Source of the DNA: Hyphomicrobium sp.
GTDB lineage: Bacteria; Pseudomonadota; Alphaproteobacteria; Rhizobiales; Hyphomicrobiaceae
Direction: 5' to 3'
DNA length: 64,000 bases
Assembly: GCA_021732485.1 (NCBI GenBank)
Contig: JAKFUV010000004.1
Location: 62,001 to 126,000 of the forward strand
In this document: positions 25,943 to 35,831 of the stretch, piece after piece
Numbering within the stretch: the first letter of the stretch is position 1
Layout: every line of letters begins with the position of its first letter
The notes under the pieces: generated by a model
Told to the model about the DNA's origin: nothing
Database searches by the model: none
Seen by the model: the letters and a program-made list of their open reading frames with translations, nothing else
Made by a program: the position numbers and the translations under genes

Positions 25943-28294
25943 ATGAATACAACCGCGGTCGTCTCGCCCGATAGGCCCAAGCTCATTGCGGCTGGAGCGC
26001 GGGCGCTCGATGTCGGCATCGAACGCTATGTCATGAAGGGCGGCGGTTCGATGGTGTTCCAGCTCGATGCTGGCGACACGATTGAACTGACGCCGATCGA
26101 GGGTGGTCAGAAAGTCGAAATGTCGGCGTTCCTCGCCTCCGGCAAAGATGGTCTCGGTGCCCTTGGATTGAAAGGCACCGCTAAGCCGATAGGGCTGCAG
26201 GCGACTCTAGCGGCTGACAGCGAAGACGCTGCGCGGGTTCGCTTCGGCTTGTATCGCCGGCGGCTAGATCTCGGCCGCGTCAAGGCCGCGACCCTGTTCG
26301 ATGGCGATACTCAACCCGGCCAAATCGCTAGCTTCACCGCGCAATCGGATGTCGTCGTCGTCGCTGCGGCTCCCGCCACAGCGATGCTCGTCTGGGAGCA
26401 AAATCCGCCAAGCGACATCCTGATTTTCATTCGTCGCGCCCGTATGCCAGTAAGTGGCCTGCATCGCCTCCCCGAACCGCTGGCGGAACCTCGCCTCGAT
26501 ATTCGCGTCAACATTGCCAGCGCTGAAAGTTTCGAGGTCTTCGAAGGCGAATTCATTCAGATTATCGATGTGGCGGGGCGGCAATGCTCAGACTTCCTCG
26601 CCTTTGAACGCAAGGCTCTGGATAGCGGTCGCGTGCTCGGTCTCGACGCGACGACGACGCGGACGGTGACAGGGTTGGCCTACCCGAAGCCTGGGTTGTC
26701 ATCGAAGTTCTATGACCGGGAGCGTAATGCGCTCGTTGAAATCGTGCAGGATACCGTCGGCCGGCACGACACGTTCAACCTTGCTTGCACCAAACGTTTC
26801 TACGAAGACGCCGGCTATTTCGGCCACGCCAACTGTTCTGACAATCTCAACACGATCCTCGCGCCGTACCAAATCGACGAACGCCGCGGCTGGCCAGCGA
26901 TCAACTTTTTCTACAATACGAACGTCGATGCCCATAACACGATCTGGTCAGACGAGCCGTGGTCGCGTCCCGGCGATTACGTCCTCATGCGCGCGCTCAG
27001 CGACCTCGTCTGCGGTGCAACCTCCTGCCCCGATGATATCGACCCCGCCAATGGCTGGGAACTTTCTGAAATTCAGGTGCGCGTCTACGCCAAAGATGCG
27101 CCCTTCAAGCGCGCGATCGGATATCGAATGACGCCTGACACGCCTGTTCAACTGACACGCGAAACCGGTTTTCATCCGCGCACATCAGCGCTGACGCGGG
27201 CATTTGTCGAATACCGCGGATATTGGCTGCCAAACTGTTTTGCGACTAGCGGTCCGCTCGACGAATACTGGGCGTGCCGCGAGCGCGCCGCCATCATGGA
27301 CCTCAGCCCGCTCCGCAAACTCGAAATCATGGGGCCTGACGCCGAAACTTTTCTGCAAGGGCTGTTTCCGCGCGATATTCGCAAGCTGGCCGTCGGGCAG
27401 ATTTTCTATACGCCGATCTGTTACGAGCATGGCGGCATGATCGACGATGGCACCTTGTTCCGCATGACCGAAACGAACTTCCGCTGGATCGGTGGCGATG
27501 ATGCGAGCTTGCTATGGATCAGGGAGCAAGCTGCCAAATCCGGGCTGAACGTTCATTTGAAGACGGCGAGCGACCAAATCCATAACGTTGCCGTGCAAGG
27601 TCCAAAGTCGCGCGACATCCTGCGCGAAGTCGTGTGGACAGCCGCCGATCGACCGGCCATCGATGAACTCGGCGTCTTCCGCTTCACCGTTGGACGCATC
27701 GGCGGCTACGATGGTATCCCGATCGTGTTGTCGCGCACCGGCTACACGGGCGAACTCGGCTACGAAGTGTTCTGCCATCCGAGGGATGGTGCGGCCGTTT
27801 GGGATGCCATCATGGCGGCTGGCTCGAAGCACTCCATCGCGCCGTTTGGCTTCGAAGCTCTCGACATGGTGCGGATCGAAGCCGGACTCGTTTTTGGCGG
27901 CCATGATTTTGATTCAACCACCGATCCGCTTGAAGCCGGCATCAGCTTCACTGTGCCGTCCAAGAAACAAGAGGATTATATCGGCAAGGCCGCGATAGAG
28001 CGCCGCCGCGCGCACCCATCGCGCAAACTTGTTGGCCTGGAAATCGCCGGCAACGAAAAGGCCGCACACGCCGATCCGGTTTTCTTCGGCCGCGCCGAAG
28101 TCGGTATCGTGACAAGCGCGATGCGCTCGCCGGTCCTGAAAAAGACCATTGCGTTGGCGCGCATCGATGTCGCCCACGCCGAGATCGGCTCGGCGCTCGA
28201 GATTGGGAAATTGGACGGCCAGCAGAAGCGGTTGAAGGCGACGATTGTGCCGTTCCCGTTCTACGATCCCGACAAATCGCGCGTCAGAAGCTGA
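25943..28294 (+). CDS. tdm: Trimethylamine N-oxide demethylase (DUF1989-GcvT fusion)
   Basis: A 783-residue two-part enzyme splitting TMAO into dimethylamine and formaldehyde without O2. The N-terminal half ends in a DUF1989-type metal domain with C282, C298 and C362 and the motif 'RQCSD' (D217). The cysteine spacings (16 and 64) equal those I remember for the zinc ligands of Methylocella silvestris Tdm. The C-terminal half (about 430-783) is a GcvT-like tetrahydrofolate-binding domain ('IMDLSPLRKLEIMGPDAETFL', 'RTGYTGELGYEVFC', 'FGFEALDMVRIEAG') that can capture the released C1 unit. The ATG at 25943 has GAGGA nine bases upstream. It is followed by a terminator shared with the convergent dmmD. 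Confidence 0.92.
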   Translation: MNTTAVVSPDRPKLIAAGARALDVGIERYVMKGGGSMVFQLDAGDTIELTPIEGGQKVEMSAFLASGKDGLGALGLKGTAKPIGLQATLAADSEDAARVRFGLYRRRLDLGRVKAATLFDGDTQPGQIASFTAQSDVVVVAAAPATAMLVWEQNPPSDILIFIRRARMPVSGLHRLPEPLAEPRLDIRVNIASAESFEVFEGEFIQIIDVAGRQCSDFLAFERKALDSGRVLGLDATTTRTVTGLAYPKPGLSSKFYDRERNALVEIVQDTVGRHDTFNLACTKRFYEDAGYFGHANCSDNLNTILAPYQIDERRGWPAINFFYNTNVDAHNTIWSDEPWSRPGDYVLMRALSDLVCGATSCPDDIDPANGWELSEIQVRVYAKDAPFKRAIGYRMTPDTPVQLTRETGFHPRTSALTRAFVEYRGYWLPNCFATSGPLDEYWACRERAAIMDLSPLRKLEIMGPDAETFLQGLFPRDIRKLAVGQIFYTPICYEHGGMIDDGTLFRMTETNFRWIGGDDASLLWIREQAAKSGLNVHLKTASDQIHNVAVQGPKSRDILREVVWTAADRPAIDELGVFRFTVGRIGGYDGIPIVLSRTGYTGELGYEVFCHPRDGAAVWDAIMAAGSKHSIAPFGFEALDMVRIEAGLVFGGHDFDSTTDPLEAGISFTVPSKKQEDYIGKAAIERRRAHPSRKLVGLEIAGNEKAAHADPVFFGRAEVGIVTSAMRSPVLKKTIALARIDVAHAEIGSALEIGKLDGQQKRLKATIVPFPFYDPDKSRVRS

Positions 28295-28323
28295 CCAGCC
28301 AAAAACAATGGCCGCGCGGACAT

Positions 28324-28355
28324 AAAAAACGGAGGCGATTGGCCTCCGTTTTCCC
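28324..28355. terminator. Bidirectional terminator between tdm and dmmD
   Basis: AACGGAGGC (28328-28336) pairs perfectly with GCCTCCGTT (28342-28350) around a five-base loop. It is flanked by A residues on the left and T residues on the right, so it can end transcription from both convergent genes. Confidence 0.9.
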
Positions 28356-28375
28356 CGTCGCAAATTGCAACCTCT

Positions 28376-29509
28376 TCAACCAACCGCTGTCCGCTTTTTC
28401 TTCTGCGGATCATCGAATGTGATGGTGTGCGCCACGGCGTTGGCGGTAACGTTTTTGCCCGAGATCGACAGCTTCGTGCCCTGCACTGCGGCGGCAACGC
28501 TCAAACGTGCGATGGCCATGGTCCGGTTGGTCAAGCGCGAATGCATGGCGCAGGTCACGACGCCGGCCGGTTGACCATTCATCGTCACATCAGAGCCGGC
28601 ATCCGGGATGGTATCGCCGTCGATGAGCAGCCCGAAGATCTTGAATCGCTCCTTACCTTTCAGCCGATAGTGCTCCTCAGCACCGCGAAATCCTGTCTTG
28701 CCGGGCGACACGGTGAAATCCAGACCAAGTTCCCACAGTGTGTCTCCGGGAGCCTCGTTCGCAAACGGATACATTTCGGAGTTGTCATACGGATAGAACA
28801 GCAAATAGCTCTCGACCCGAAGCCAATCGAGGGCGGTGAAAGCGCACGGCACGATGCCCATCGGCTTGCCCTCCGTCAGGATCGTGTCCCAGATCTGCGC
28901 CACGTTTTCGTATTTGCAGAAGATCTCGTAGCCGCGTTCGCCCGTGTATCCGGTGCGCGAGATCATCACTGGCGCGCCAAACAGCGTCGTTTGCATGTGG
29001 TGGAAATATTTCAGATCACGAATGCCCGGGACGTGCTTGGCGAGATAGTCGACCGCGAGCGGGCCCTGAAGCGATAAGTCATGCAGATCATCGTCGAACT
29101 GCAGCGACACATAGCGACCCTCAGCCTCGGTCTGCAGCAACTGCTGGCCCGCGCCGGAACCGTGCACAACCATCCAGGCGTTGGGGCCGGTGCGATAGAG
29201 GACGCAATCGTCGGCGAACTTTCCGCGCGCGTCCAGCATGCAGGCGTACACCGATTTTCCGGGATAGACCTTCGTCACGTCGCGCGTCGTCACATAATTC
29301 AGCAGTGCGGCAGCGTGCGGCCCGGTGACATGAATTTTCTTCAGGCCCGAAACGTCCATCAAGCCGGCCCTGGTGCGGATCGCCTCATGCGCGTCGGCGA
29401 GATCGCTGGAATAATTCCACGCTGTCCCCATGCCATTCCAGTCTTCGAGAAGTGATCCAAGGGCTCGGTGACGGTCGGCGATCGCCGAATAGCGCCAGGA
29501 CATCGTCAT
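28376..29509 (-). CDS. dmmD: GcvT-like tetrahydrofolate-binding protein, DmmD (gamma subunit of dimethylamine monooxygenase)
   Basis: A 377-residue aminomethyltransferase-fold protein. It shows 'LMDVSGLKKIHVTGPHAAALL', 'RTGYTGERGYEIFC', 'ALDWLRVESYLLFYP' and a C-terminal beta domain ending near 'ARLSVAAAVQGTKL'. In dimethylamine monooxygenase clusters such a subunit moves the demethylation product onto tetrahydrofolate. A glycine-cleavage T protein is an alternative, but no gcvH or gcvP is near. Unlike the published dmmDABC arrangement it is transcribed towards tdm, from its own promoter. ATG at 29509 is supported by GGGAG nine bases upstream. Its motifs closely parallel those in the C-terminal half of Tdm. 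Confidence 0.8.
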   Translation of the reverse strand: MTMSWRYSAIADRHRALGSLLEDWNGMGTAWNYSSDLADAHEAIRTRAGLMDVSGLKKIHVTGPHAAALLNYVTTRDVTKVYPGKSVYACMLDARGKFADDCVLYRTGPNAWMVVHGSGAGQQLLQTEAEGRYVSLQFDDDLHDLSLQGPLAVDYLAKHVPGIRDLKYFHHMQTTLFGAPVMISRTGYTGERGYEIFCKYENVAQIWDTILTEGKPMGIVPCAFTALDWLRVESYLLFYPYDNSEMYPFANEAPGDTLWELGLDFTVSPGKTGFRGAEEHYRLKGKERFKIFGLLIDGDTIPDAGSDVTMNGQPAGVVTCAMHSRLTNRTMAIARLSVAAAVQGTKLSISGKNVTANAVAHTITFDDPQKKKRTAVG

Positions 29510-30000
29510 GGTCGAAGTCTCCCTAGTTTTTGAGATTGTAGCCGTGTTGAGGATGGTCGCGTCGGCGACGCGGCGCGGCACTTGGCGTCCGGCGCATAGC
29601 CAAGCACGCCTGAAAGAGCATCTCCGCAGCTATGCTGTCAGCCGACGGCGGGGCGCCACGGACGGACCGCGCGCAACGCATCCCTCCCGTGGTCGTTGCC
29701 GCCCGACAAACAGCCATGTTTGCGTCCCTATGCCCAATTTTTTTCCAGCCATAAGCTGCCGTGCGATCGACGCCGCGTTTAGCTTGGCTCGAGACAACAT
29801 TTTTACAGATTATTCTCTTAAGTCAAAATATTTTCTCACCAATCAACTGGTGTGGGTGCGGTGGGGAGCGTTGAGGGCGGGAGCGCCATGTCGGTGCACT
29901 CGCGAACGCACGCTGGGGTGCTCCTGCGCGAGCCACCGTGTGACACGGCTAAAAAGAGCCGCGTCGCACCTCAAGAATGTTATGAATTTGATTGGGCAAT
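29510..30000. other. Intergenic region between dmmD and tRNA-Pro
   Basis: About 490 bases without a supported gene. The part around 29800-29850 is unusually AT-rich. It should contain the dmmD promoter on its left side. Open frames running across it also run through the tRNA and were rejected. Confidence 0.35.
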
Positions 30001-30077
30001 TGGTCGGAGCGACAGGATTTGAACCTGCGACCCCCAGTCCCCCAGACTGGTGCGCTACCAGGCTGCGCTACGCTCCG
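30001..30077 (-). tRNA. tRNA-Pro (anticodon GGG), CCA encoded
   Basis: On the reverse strand the acceptor CGGAGCG (30077-30071) pairs with CGCTCCG (30011-30005), followed by discriminator A and an encoded CCA (30003-30001). The D arm (AGCGCAGCCTGGTAGCGC), the anticodon stem CCAGT with loop CTGGGGG, and the TPsiC arm (GCAGGTTCGAATCCTGT) are all canonical. The anticodon GGG reads CCC and CCU proline codons. Confidence 0.97.
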
Positions 30078-30123
30078 ATGGGACCCTTGTGCCCGGATGG
30101 GCTCGTGAGGTCAACGGCCAACC

Positions 30124-31011
30124 TCACGCGGCATTCGCCAAAAACCTCGCCAATGCGTCGGCGTTTGCAGGGAATGATGTGACCGGGATGACCGCCGGCA
30201 AACTCGGCGCGGCGATAGCGGCGACATAGCCCACGGGTTCACGCGGCTGGTCGCGGCTAGATTTCCATACTGCTGGCGACGGTAGCAAAGCGCTTGCGGG
30301 GTGAAGTGTTGTTGCGTTGCCAGTGTGCGGGCCATCATCCGACCCGACCACGAGATCGCGCACCGCGAACCCTGACAGACGTTGGCCAATGTTTGCTTTG
30401 CCGTCGCCGATCACGCCGGTCTCGGTTAAGAGATGAGCGATCCCCAAACCGCTGGCTTTGGCAATGGCTTCAAGCCGCACCCAAGCTTGCAGCACGTCGG
30501 CTTCGTCCTGCGTCGTCATCGAGACCGCGCTAGGATCGCCTAACGATGACAGGCGTCGTGCGGCCGATACTATTCTAGCACGGCGTTCGTCACTCATCCG
30601 AAGCGGGCGGACCTGTTCGATATCAGCCCCGATGGTGCCGCGACGCGCGACCGCGATCAGCGCATAGCTGCCACTGTGAGACAGACTGAACGCGAGCGCG
30701 CCTACTCCCAGATGCGGGCGCCCGCCCGGTTCCACCTCGAACGCTCGACCTCGAACGCCGGGTCCGATCCACCGCTCCAACACGATACGCGTTGCGATCC
30801 GCGCCGCGCGCCATGCGCGGCCTTCGATCGGGGAACGCGCGCTCAGGCGGTGCGCGCGCTCGCCGTCACAGGTGGAAAGGCGCGGCGTTGTGCGTTCTTC
30901 GACGTCGAGATATCCGGCGCTCGCTGGGATGTTGACGAGGACGACATCGATCGAGCGCTGATCGTTCCGTTTAATTGTCGCGCGCGCATCATCGATGTGG
31001 TCCGGCTTCAA
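30124..31011 (-). CDS. 4'-phosphopantetheinyl transferase superfamily protein (Sfp-like)
   Basis: A 295-residue protein related to enzymes that attach phosphopantetheine from CoA to carrier proteins. The Mg/CoA motif '[10 protein letters not shown]' (about residue 128) and the second motif '[12 protein letters not shown]' (about 177, equivalent to WxxKEAxxK with the catalytic Glu and second Lys kept) are present, preceded by '[14 protein letters not shown]'. The gene opens with TTG overlapping the stop of the MerR gene as TTGA, so translation is coupled; no ATG is available before the conserved domain. No polyketide or peptide synthetase lies in the window, so its carrier-protein partner is unknown. 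Confidence 0.8.
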   Translation of the reverse strand: MKPDHIDDARATIKRNDQRSIDVVLVNIPASAGYLDVEERTTPRLSTCDGERAHRLSARSPIEGRAWRAARIATRIVLERWIGPGVRGRAFEVEPGGRPHLGVGALAFSLSHSGSYALIAVARRGTIGADIEQVRPLRMSDERRARIVSAARRLSSLGDPSAVSMTTQDEADVLQAWVRLEAIAKASGLGIAHLLTETGVIGDGKANIGQRLSGFAVRDLVVGSDDGPHTGNATTLHPASALLPSPAVWKSSRDQPREPVGYVAAIAAPSLPAVIPVTSFPANADALARFLANAA

Positions 31012-31565
31012 CCCCGTCCCCCGCGCGAGCGTTTGACACTCGGAGCGGGCGCCGCGCTTATGGCCGGTGCGCGGATGATCTCGCGCACGCGCTCTAACTC
31101 GCGGATTGCCGCTATAATCGAAGTTTTTGCAGCGGCACTCAGCAATGGCGCGTCGAGATCGACCGGCGTTGTGCCCGCATCAATGACGCTTCGCAGGCCG
31201 CGTGACGTTTGATCTCCAGGCTTCGGCAATGTTTCAACGGCGGATTTGCGGCCACGCTTTTTGCGGGTTTCTTCAACGGCGGCAGCAGCAAGCGCGTCGC
31301 GCGACGCGCGTTTGACCTGGTCAATGCCGTGCTCGCGCAAAATTTTCTGCACGCCTTTGATGGTGTAACCTTCCGCATGCAGCAGATGCCGGATGCCGCG
31401 CAGAAGCTCGAGATCTTCGGGGCGGTAATAGCGCCGTCCCCCACCGCGCTTCATCGGCTTGATCTGCGGAAATTTGCCTTCCCAAAAACGCAGCACGTGT
31501 TTTGGCACATCGAGGTCGTCGGCGACTTCACCAATGGTCCGAAATGCTTCCGCCGATTTATTCAT
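31008..31565 (-). CDS. MerR-family transcriptional regulator
   Basis: A 185-residue protein with an N-terminal winged helix-turn-helix ('[26 protein letters not shown]' region, residues 9-34) and the MerR wing '[19 protein letters not shown]'. The C-terminal part lacks metal-binding Cys residues. The gene directly following ihfA is a conserved alphaproteobacterial arrangement; its targets are not known to me. It overlaps the phosphopantetheinyl transferase start. Confidence 0.9.
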   Translation of the reverse strand: MNKSAEAFRTIGEVADDLDVPKHVLRFWEGKFPQIKPMKRGGGRRYYRPEDLELLRGIRHLLHAEGYTIKGVQKILREHGIDQVKRASRDALAAAAVEETRKKRGRKSAVETLPKPGDQTSRGLRSVIDAGTTPVDLDAPLLSAAAKTSIIAAIRELERVREIIRAPAISAAPAPSVKRSRGGRG

Positions 31566-31691
31566 GGTCCGGTGCCCTCCGCAAACAGCGCGCGTACAAG
31601 TCTACCGACATCGGACGCAGAGTTGATAAGGAAAACCGCGCATCATCCGGCCACAGTCGCTGTGCTCAGCCAATAGGTCAGCGGACCTACC

Positions 31692-32063
31692 TCAGCGCTC
31701 GCCGCTTTTATCCGCCGGGCGATCGCTCACCTTTGCCGCAACCGAAGCCTTCTCCGACGGGCGCCGGCTGTGGCCTTTGTTGATGCGATCCTTCATGATG
31801 TTCGATGGCCGGAATACCAGCACGCGGCGCGGCGTGATCGGAACTTCCTGGCCGGTTTTAGGGTTGCGGCCAACGCGCTCACCCTTTTGGCGGATGCCGA
31901 ATGATCCGAACGACGACAGCTTGACCGCGTCGCCTTCCGCCAAGCTTCCAGAAATTTCATCGAGCACCCGCTCGACGAGTTCCTGGCTCTCGTTGCGCGG
32001 CAAGCCGACTTTTTCGACGACCGCTTCGGCGAGATCCGCCCGCGTTAATGTTTTACCGTTCAT
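31692..32063 (-). CDS. ihfA: Integration host factor alpha subunit
   Basis: A 123-residue DNA-bending protein. It has '[18 protein letters not shown]', the '[28 protein letters not shown]' beta-arm region (within residues 49-76) with the DNA-intercalating proline, and '[17 protein letters not shown]'. The C-terminal tail of about 25 basic and polar residues is longer than in E. coli IhfA, as usual in Rhizobiales. It forms a unit with fabH upstream and MerR downstream. Confidence 0.95.
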   Translation of the reverse strand: MNGKTLTRADLAEAVVEKVGLPRNESQELVERVLDEISGSLAEGDAVKLSSFGSFGIRQKGERVGRNPKTGQEVPITPRRVLVFRPSNIMKDRINKGHSRRPSEKASVAAKVSDRPADKSGER

Positions 32064-32205
32064 TCACATCCTCCCAACCTTCGGATGATCCTTGCGGCGG
32101 ATGCTATCCGCGGAATGACCGGCGGTCAATAAAAGAGCGGTTCAAGCGCCTGAAATAACTTAAGATTCGTCTTTTGCGGCGCACCATAAAACTGCCGCAT
32201 CACGG

Positions 32206-33183
32206 CTACCAGCGGGCGAGTACGGCACCCCAGGTGAAGCCGCCGCCCATGGCTTCCATCAAAATCAGACTGCCCTCCTTGACCCGGTGGTCCTCAAACG
32301 CCTGGTTGAGTGCCAATGGAATCGAGGCCGCAGAGGTATTGCCGTGCTTGTCCAAGGTCATAACAATCTTTTCGGGCGCCACGCCAAGCTTCTTTGCGAT
32401 GCCATCTAGGATGCGCTTGTTAGCCTGGTGCGGGATGTAAAGGCTGATCTCGTCGGCCGCATAGCCCGTCTCAACGAGCGTTTCCTCGATCACGCCCGAG
32501 ATTTTTTGCACTGCGTGGCGAAACACCTCGCGGCCGTTCATGCGCAAGTGGCCAACAGTTTTTGTCGAACCCGGACCGCCGTCGACGTAGAGCATATCTT
32601 CGAAGCGCCCATCCGAACGGATGCGCGTTGCCAGAATACCCCGATCGTCGCGGGTACCGTGCTGCGACTGCGCCTCAAGCACAACCGCGCCGGCGCCGTC
32701 GCCGAATAGCACGCAGGTGCCACGATCAGTCCAATCGAGAATTCGCGAGAAGGTCTCGGCGCCAATGACCAGCGCGCGTTTGAACTGACCCGTTTTCAAA
32801 AATGCGTCCGCGACCGTCAATGCATAGATGAAGCCCGAGCAGACCGCCTGCACATCGAACGCTGCCCCTTTGGTGACGCCGAGCATCGCTTGAATTTTTA
32901 CGGCAGTAGCGGGAAAGGTGCGATCCGGTGTGGCGGTGGCGCAGATGACGAGATCGATTTCGACCGGATCGATGCCGGCACGAATGAGCGCTTGTTTGGC
33001 TGCCGCCGCACCGAGATCCGAGGTCAATTCACTATCGTCGGCGATATGGCGTTGCACGATGCCAGATCGCTCGCGAATCCATTCGTCGGAGGTGTCGACG
33101 AGTGTCGATAGCTCGTCATTGGTCATGATGCGCTTGGGCAAATGCGCGCCCACACTTCGAATGACGGATCGGAGAATTGCCAA
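32206..33183 (-). CDS. fabH: Beta-ketoacyl-ACP synthase III
   Basis: A 325-residue condensing enzyme that starts fatty acid synthesis from acetyl-CoA and malonyl-ACP. The catalytic triad is C115 ('[10 protein letters not shown]'), H252 ('IPHQANKRI') and N282 ('[12 protein letters not shown]'). The first codon is TTG: the conserved N-terminus '[18 protein letters not shown]' begins immediately after it, no ATG precedes it in frame, and AAAGGG lies eight bases upstream. It follows plsX by 17 bases. Confidence 0.96.
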   Translation of the reverse strand: MAILRSVIRSVGAHLPKRIMTNDELSTLVDTSDEWIRERSGIVQRHIADDSELTSDLGAAAAKQALIRAGIDPVEIDLVICATATPDRTFPATAVKIQAMLGVTKGAAFDVQAVCSGFIYALTVADAFLKTGQFKRALVIGAETFSRILDWTDRGTCVLFGDGAGAVVLEAQSQHGTRDDRGILATRIRSDGRFEDMLYVDGGPGSTKTVGHLRMNGREVFRHAVQKISGVIEETLVETGYAADEISLYIPHQANKRILDGIAKKLGVAPEKIVMTLDKHGNTSAASIPLALNQAFEDHRVKEGSLILMEAMGGGFTWGAVLARW

Positions 33184-33200
33184 GCGATACCCTTTCTCGA

Positions 33201-34319
33201 CTAATGTCCGTCGCCGCCAGGCGAAACGACGGCCGGCCTGACTGCGCCTTCTAACGCGCGCGCGGACTGACCCAGCGCTTCGCTTTCCGTCGACGCCGCA
33301 AGTTTGTGGTGGAAATTGCCGATGTCCGCGGTCAGGCGCGCCACTAGGCCTGAGTCGGCCATCTCGAAAGCCAGATCGACAGCGCTTGCGAACCCGTACG
33401 CATCTGTGCCGCCGTGACTTTTCACAGCAATGCCGTTGAGACCCAAAAACGTCCCGCCATTGACGCGGCGGGGGTCCATTTTTTCCTTCAGTACACGAAA
33501 TCCATCGCGTGCCAGTAGCGCGCCGGCTTTCGTCACGACTGAACTGGACATCGCGGCTTTCAGATAGCTGCCGATCTGCCTTGCAGTGCCTTCGGCTGTC
33601 TTCAGGGCGATGTTACCGGCAAAACCCTCGACCACGACCACATCGACCGCACCGTGACCGATCCGATCACCCTCGACGAAGCCCTTGTAGTCGAGTGGCA
33701 GTTCGACCGACTTCAGAATGGCGTGCGCGGCTTTCACGTCTTCGTTGCCTTTGACGTCTTCGGTGCCGACATTGAGCAAGCCGACCGATGGCCGCTCGAT
33801 GTGAAACACGGCGCGCGCCATTGCTGCGCCCATCAGCGAAAAGTCGGTGAGTTGATTGGCCGTCGCGCCGATGTTGGCGCCGACATCGAGTACGATGCAT
33901 TCTGACGTAACCGTTGGCCAGAGCGCGGCTATGGCTGGCCGTTCAATACCCGGAATGGGTCTAAGTACCAGTTTGGCAATCGCCATCAGCGCGCCAGTAT
34001 TGCCCGCAGAAACTGCGGCGTGGGCCTCCCCGGATTTAACGGCTTCGAGCGCGAGCCACATGCTCGACCCCTTGCCACGACGCAGGGCCTGGCTCGGTTT
34101 TTCGTCCATGGCGATGACGAGATCGGTATGCACGACACGGGATTTGACTGCGAGAGCCGCGTATCCTGCCAGCGCTGCATCGATGCGGCCTTTGTGGCCA
34201 AAGAATACAAAACTGAGCGATGGATGGCGTTGCAGAGACAGGGCCGCTCCCGGCACGATCACGTCCGGCCCATGATCGCCACCCATAGCGTCAAGAGCTA
34301 TGGTCTTGGGGCTCACCAT
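33201..34319 (-). CDS. plsX: Acyl-phosphate:phosphate acyltransferase PlsX
   Basis: A 372-residue enzyme converting acyl-ACP to acyl-phosphate for phospholipid synthesis. It has the signature N-terminus '[19 protein letters not shown]', '[28 protein letters not shown]', split as two conserved runs, and '[19 protein letters not shown]'. ATG at 34319 is chosen because it starts at the conserved region; the adjacent GTG is an alternative. It is upstream of fabH as in most bacteria; rpmF, often between DUF177 and plsX, is not here. Confidence 0.95.
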   Translation of the reverse strand: MVSPKTIALDAMGGDHGPDVIVPGAALSLQRHPSLSFVFFGHKGRIDAALAGYAALAVKSRVVHTDLVIAMDEKPSQALRRGKGSSMWLALEAVKSGEAHAAVSAGNTGALMAIAKLVLRPIPGIERPAIAALWPTVTSECIVLDVGANIGATANQLTDFSLMGAAMARAVFHIERPSVGLLNVGTEDVKGNEDVKAAHAILKSVELPLDYKGFVEGDRIGHGAVDVVVVEGFAGNIALKTAEGTARQIGSYLKAAMSSSVVTKAGALLARDGFRVLKEKMDPRRVNGGTFLGLNGIAVKSHGGTDAYGFASAVDLAFEMADSGLVARLTADIGNFHHKLAASTESEALGQSARALEGAVRPAVVSPGGDGH

Positions 34320-34499
34320 GGCTTTGCTGGCCCTTTGTAAAAATAACCGGCACGCTTGCGGTGCCGGCGGCGAACTGAACACGAAATCGAGCGATTAAGC
34401 TCCCGCCCATCAGGGCTGTCAATGCGGCTGGACCATAGCCGGTTGAGACCGCGAAACAAGGCGAAAACTCTGCTTATGCAGGCTTGACGCACAAGCGGA

Positions 34500-35042
34500 T
34501 TACGACTTGTCTTTCAGCCGGGAGAGGGCTGCGAACGGGCTGGTTTGACCCGGCTCGGCAGCGGCGGGATCGCGCCAATCAAAGGCGGCGTCGGCTTTGC
34601 GCGGAAATGGGTCAAGCGCGGCCGATATCGTTTCAAACACGATGCGTCCGACGGTGATTTCGCCGTCGACAAGCGGCTCGACATCTGGGCCTTCGAGGAC
34701 ACTCGCCTCTTGCCCCATCACGGCGGCCGTTTCATTCTTTTTGGCCTCCGGCCAGAATTCGACGTCGAACTTTTCATCCATGTGTTGAGCAACCGGATCG
34801 AGTGTCACGACGCAGGCCTGTTCAAGCTCGGCGATGACGCGACCGGCGAGGCGATAGCCGCCACCGGCCAGTCGGTTCACACGGTAGTTCGCCGTCAATG
34901 ATGTCAACGCGAGAAGACCAAGCACGCTCGTCACTGCTGCAAGTTCGGAAGCCGAAGCGGCGCGTTCTTTGGTAATGCCACCGTCAGCCAGGTCGACGAC
35001 AGCGTGTGACCAATCGAGTGGCGACGCGATTTCAGAGGTCAT
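34500..35042 (-). CDS. DUF177 (YceD) family protein
   Basis: A 180-residue protein of the DUF177 family, implicated in 23S rRNA accumulation in other organisms. Recognisable parts are 'RLAGRVIAELEQACVVTLDPV' (the cysteine-containing core, as two adjoining segments) and the acidic 'DVEPLVDGEITVGRIVFETI'. Its ATG overlaps the upstream chaperone gene by 11 bases. The order chaperone-DUF177-plsX is conserved in alphaproteobacteria. Confidence 0.88.
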   Translation of the reverse strand: MTSEIASPLDWSHAVVDLADGGITKERAASASELAAVTSVLGLLALTSLTANYRVNRLAGGGYRLAGRVIAELEQACVVTLDPVAQHMDEKFDVEFWPEAKKNETAAVMGQEASVLEGPDVEPLVDGEITVGRIVFETISAALDPFPRKADAAFDWRDPAAAEPGQTSPFAALSRLKDKS

Positions 35043-35595
35043 GGGAGGCGTCCAGATAGGTCGCCGGATTGGGCACTTGGGCGCCAGACAACATCGTCTC
35101 AGGATCAGCGCCCACCAACGCTGCCGACATCCCCCTCACATAGGCGGCAAGTGCTGGCGCACGACGAGCGGCCTCGCGGTCCTGATAGACGTATCGGCCA
35201 AGCGCCGCGAGCAAAGCCGTATCGTTTTGCTCAGTGAGCGCTGCGCGGTAGACACCGGTGCGTTCGTAAAAACCAGCGGCCGCGCGTTTGACACGTTTTG
35301 GCACCGTCAAATCACCGACACCCATTTCGCGCATGCAGTCATCCATATCGGTCACGAAAGCTTCGATCGTCTGCCGCGACAAGGCCTCGACGTACGCCGG
35401 ATCTAGCCGGCCAGTTTTGAGCGCTTCAAGGGCCTGAAACAAATGCAAGGCAACCATCTCGAAGCGGCCCTCGGTCGTGTCGGATACCTCAAGATCCTTG
35501 TAGAATGCGGGATGGCGGGCGGCGTCGACAATTCGGGCATAGAGCGCGTCCGCCGTGCGGGCGAGTTTCGGTTTTCCCAGTAGCCAATTCAGCAT
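35032..35595 (-). CDS. Ubiquinol-cytochrome c chaperone family protein (UQCC1/CBP3 homologue)
   Basis: A 187-residue soluble protein of the family that in mitochondria (CBP3/UQCC1) binds newly made cytochrome b for complex III assembly. Typical elements are 'YARIVDAARHPAFYKDLEVSD', split around the conserved Pro-x-Phe-Tyr, 'RFEMVALHLFQALEAL', 'DDCMREMGVGDLTVPKRVKR' and 'GFYERTGVY'. The ATG at 35595 has AGGAAG seven bases upstream. It is divergent from bamE and overlaps DUF177. Confidence 0.9.
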   Translation of the reverse strand: MLNWLLGKPKLARTADALYARIVDAARHPAFYKDLEVSDTTEGRFEMVALHLFQALEALKTGRLDPAYVEALSRQTIEAFVTDMDDCMREMGVGDLTVPKRVKRAAAGFYERTGVYRAALTEQNDTALLAALGRYVYQDREAARRAPALAAYVRGMSAALVGADPETMLSGAQVPNPATYLDASHDL

Positions 35596-35831
35596 TTCGA
35601 ACTTCCTGTTGGCGCCGTCGAACTTTTGCCCAACTGCTGCCCGGTGCCGTGACGCGGTCGAATGGCTCAACCAGAAGTGCTGCGGCGCAGCACTTCGAGC
35701 TATCATACGGGTGCCAAAAGTCTGGGGACAGACTGCCTGCCCTCGAATAGCCTGACATTGCCCACAAGTGGGTGTCAGTTTAAAGCCTTGCTAGCTGACA
35801 AAGAACCGATTCTCCGGAGACCTTCGACCCG

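Noticed and set aside
29992..30085. tRNA-Pro 3' region as an integration (att) site
   Set aside because: No direct repeat of the tRNA end and no integrase were found nearby.
29508..30182. Forward open frame of 224 codons covering the gap after dmmD
   Set aside because: It runs through tRNA-Pro and into the phosphopantetheinyl transferase gene on the other strand; composition is not protein-like.
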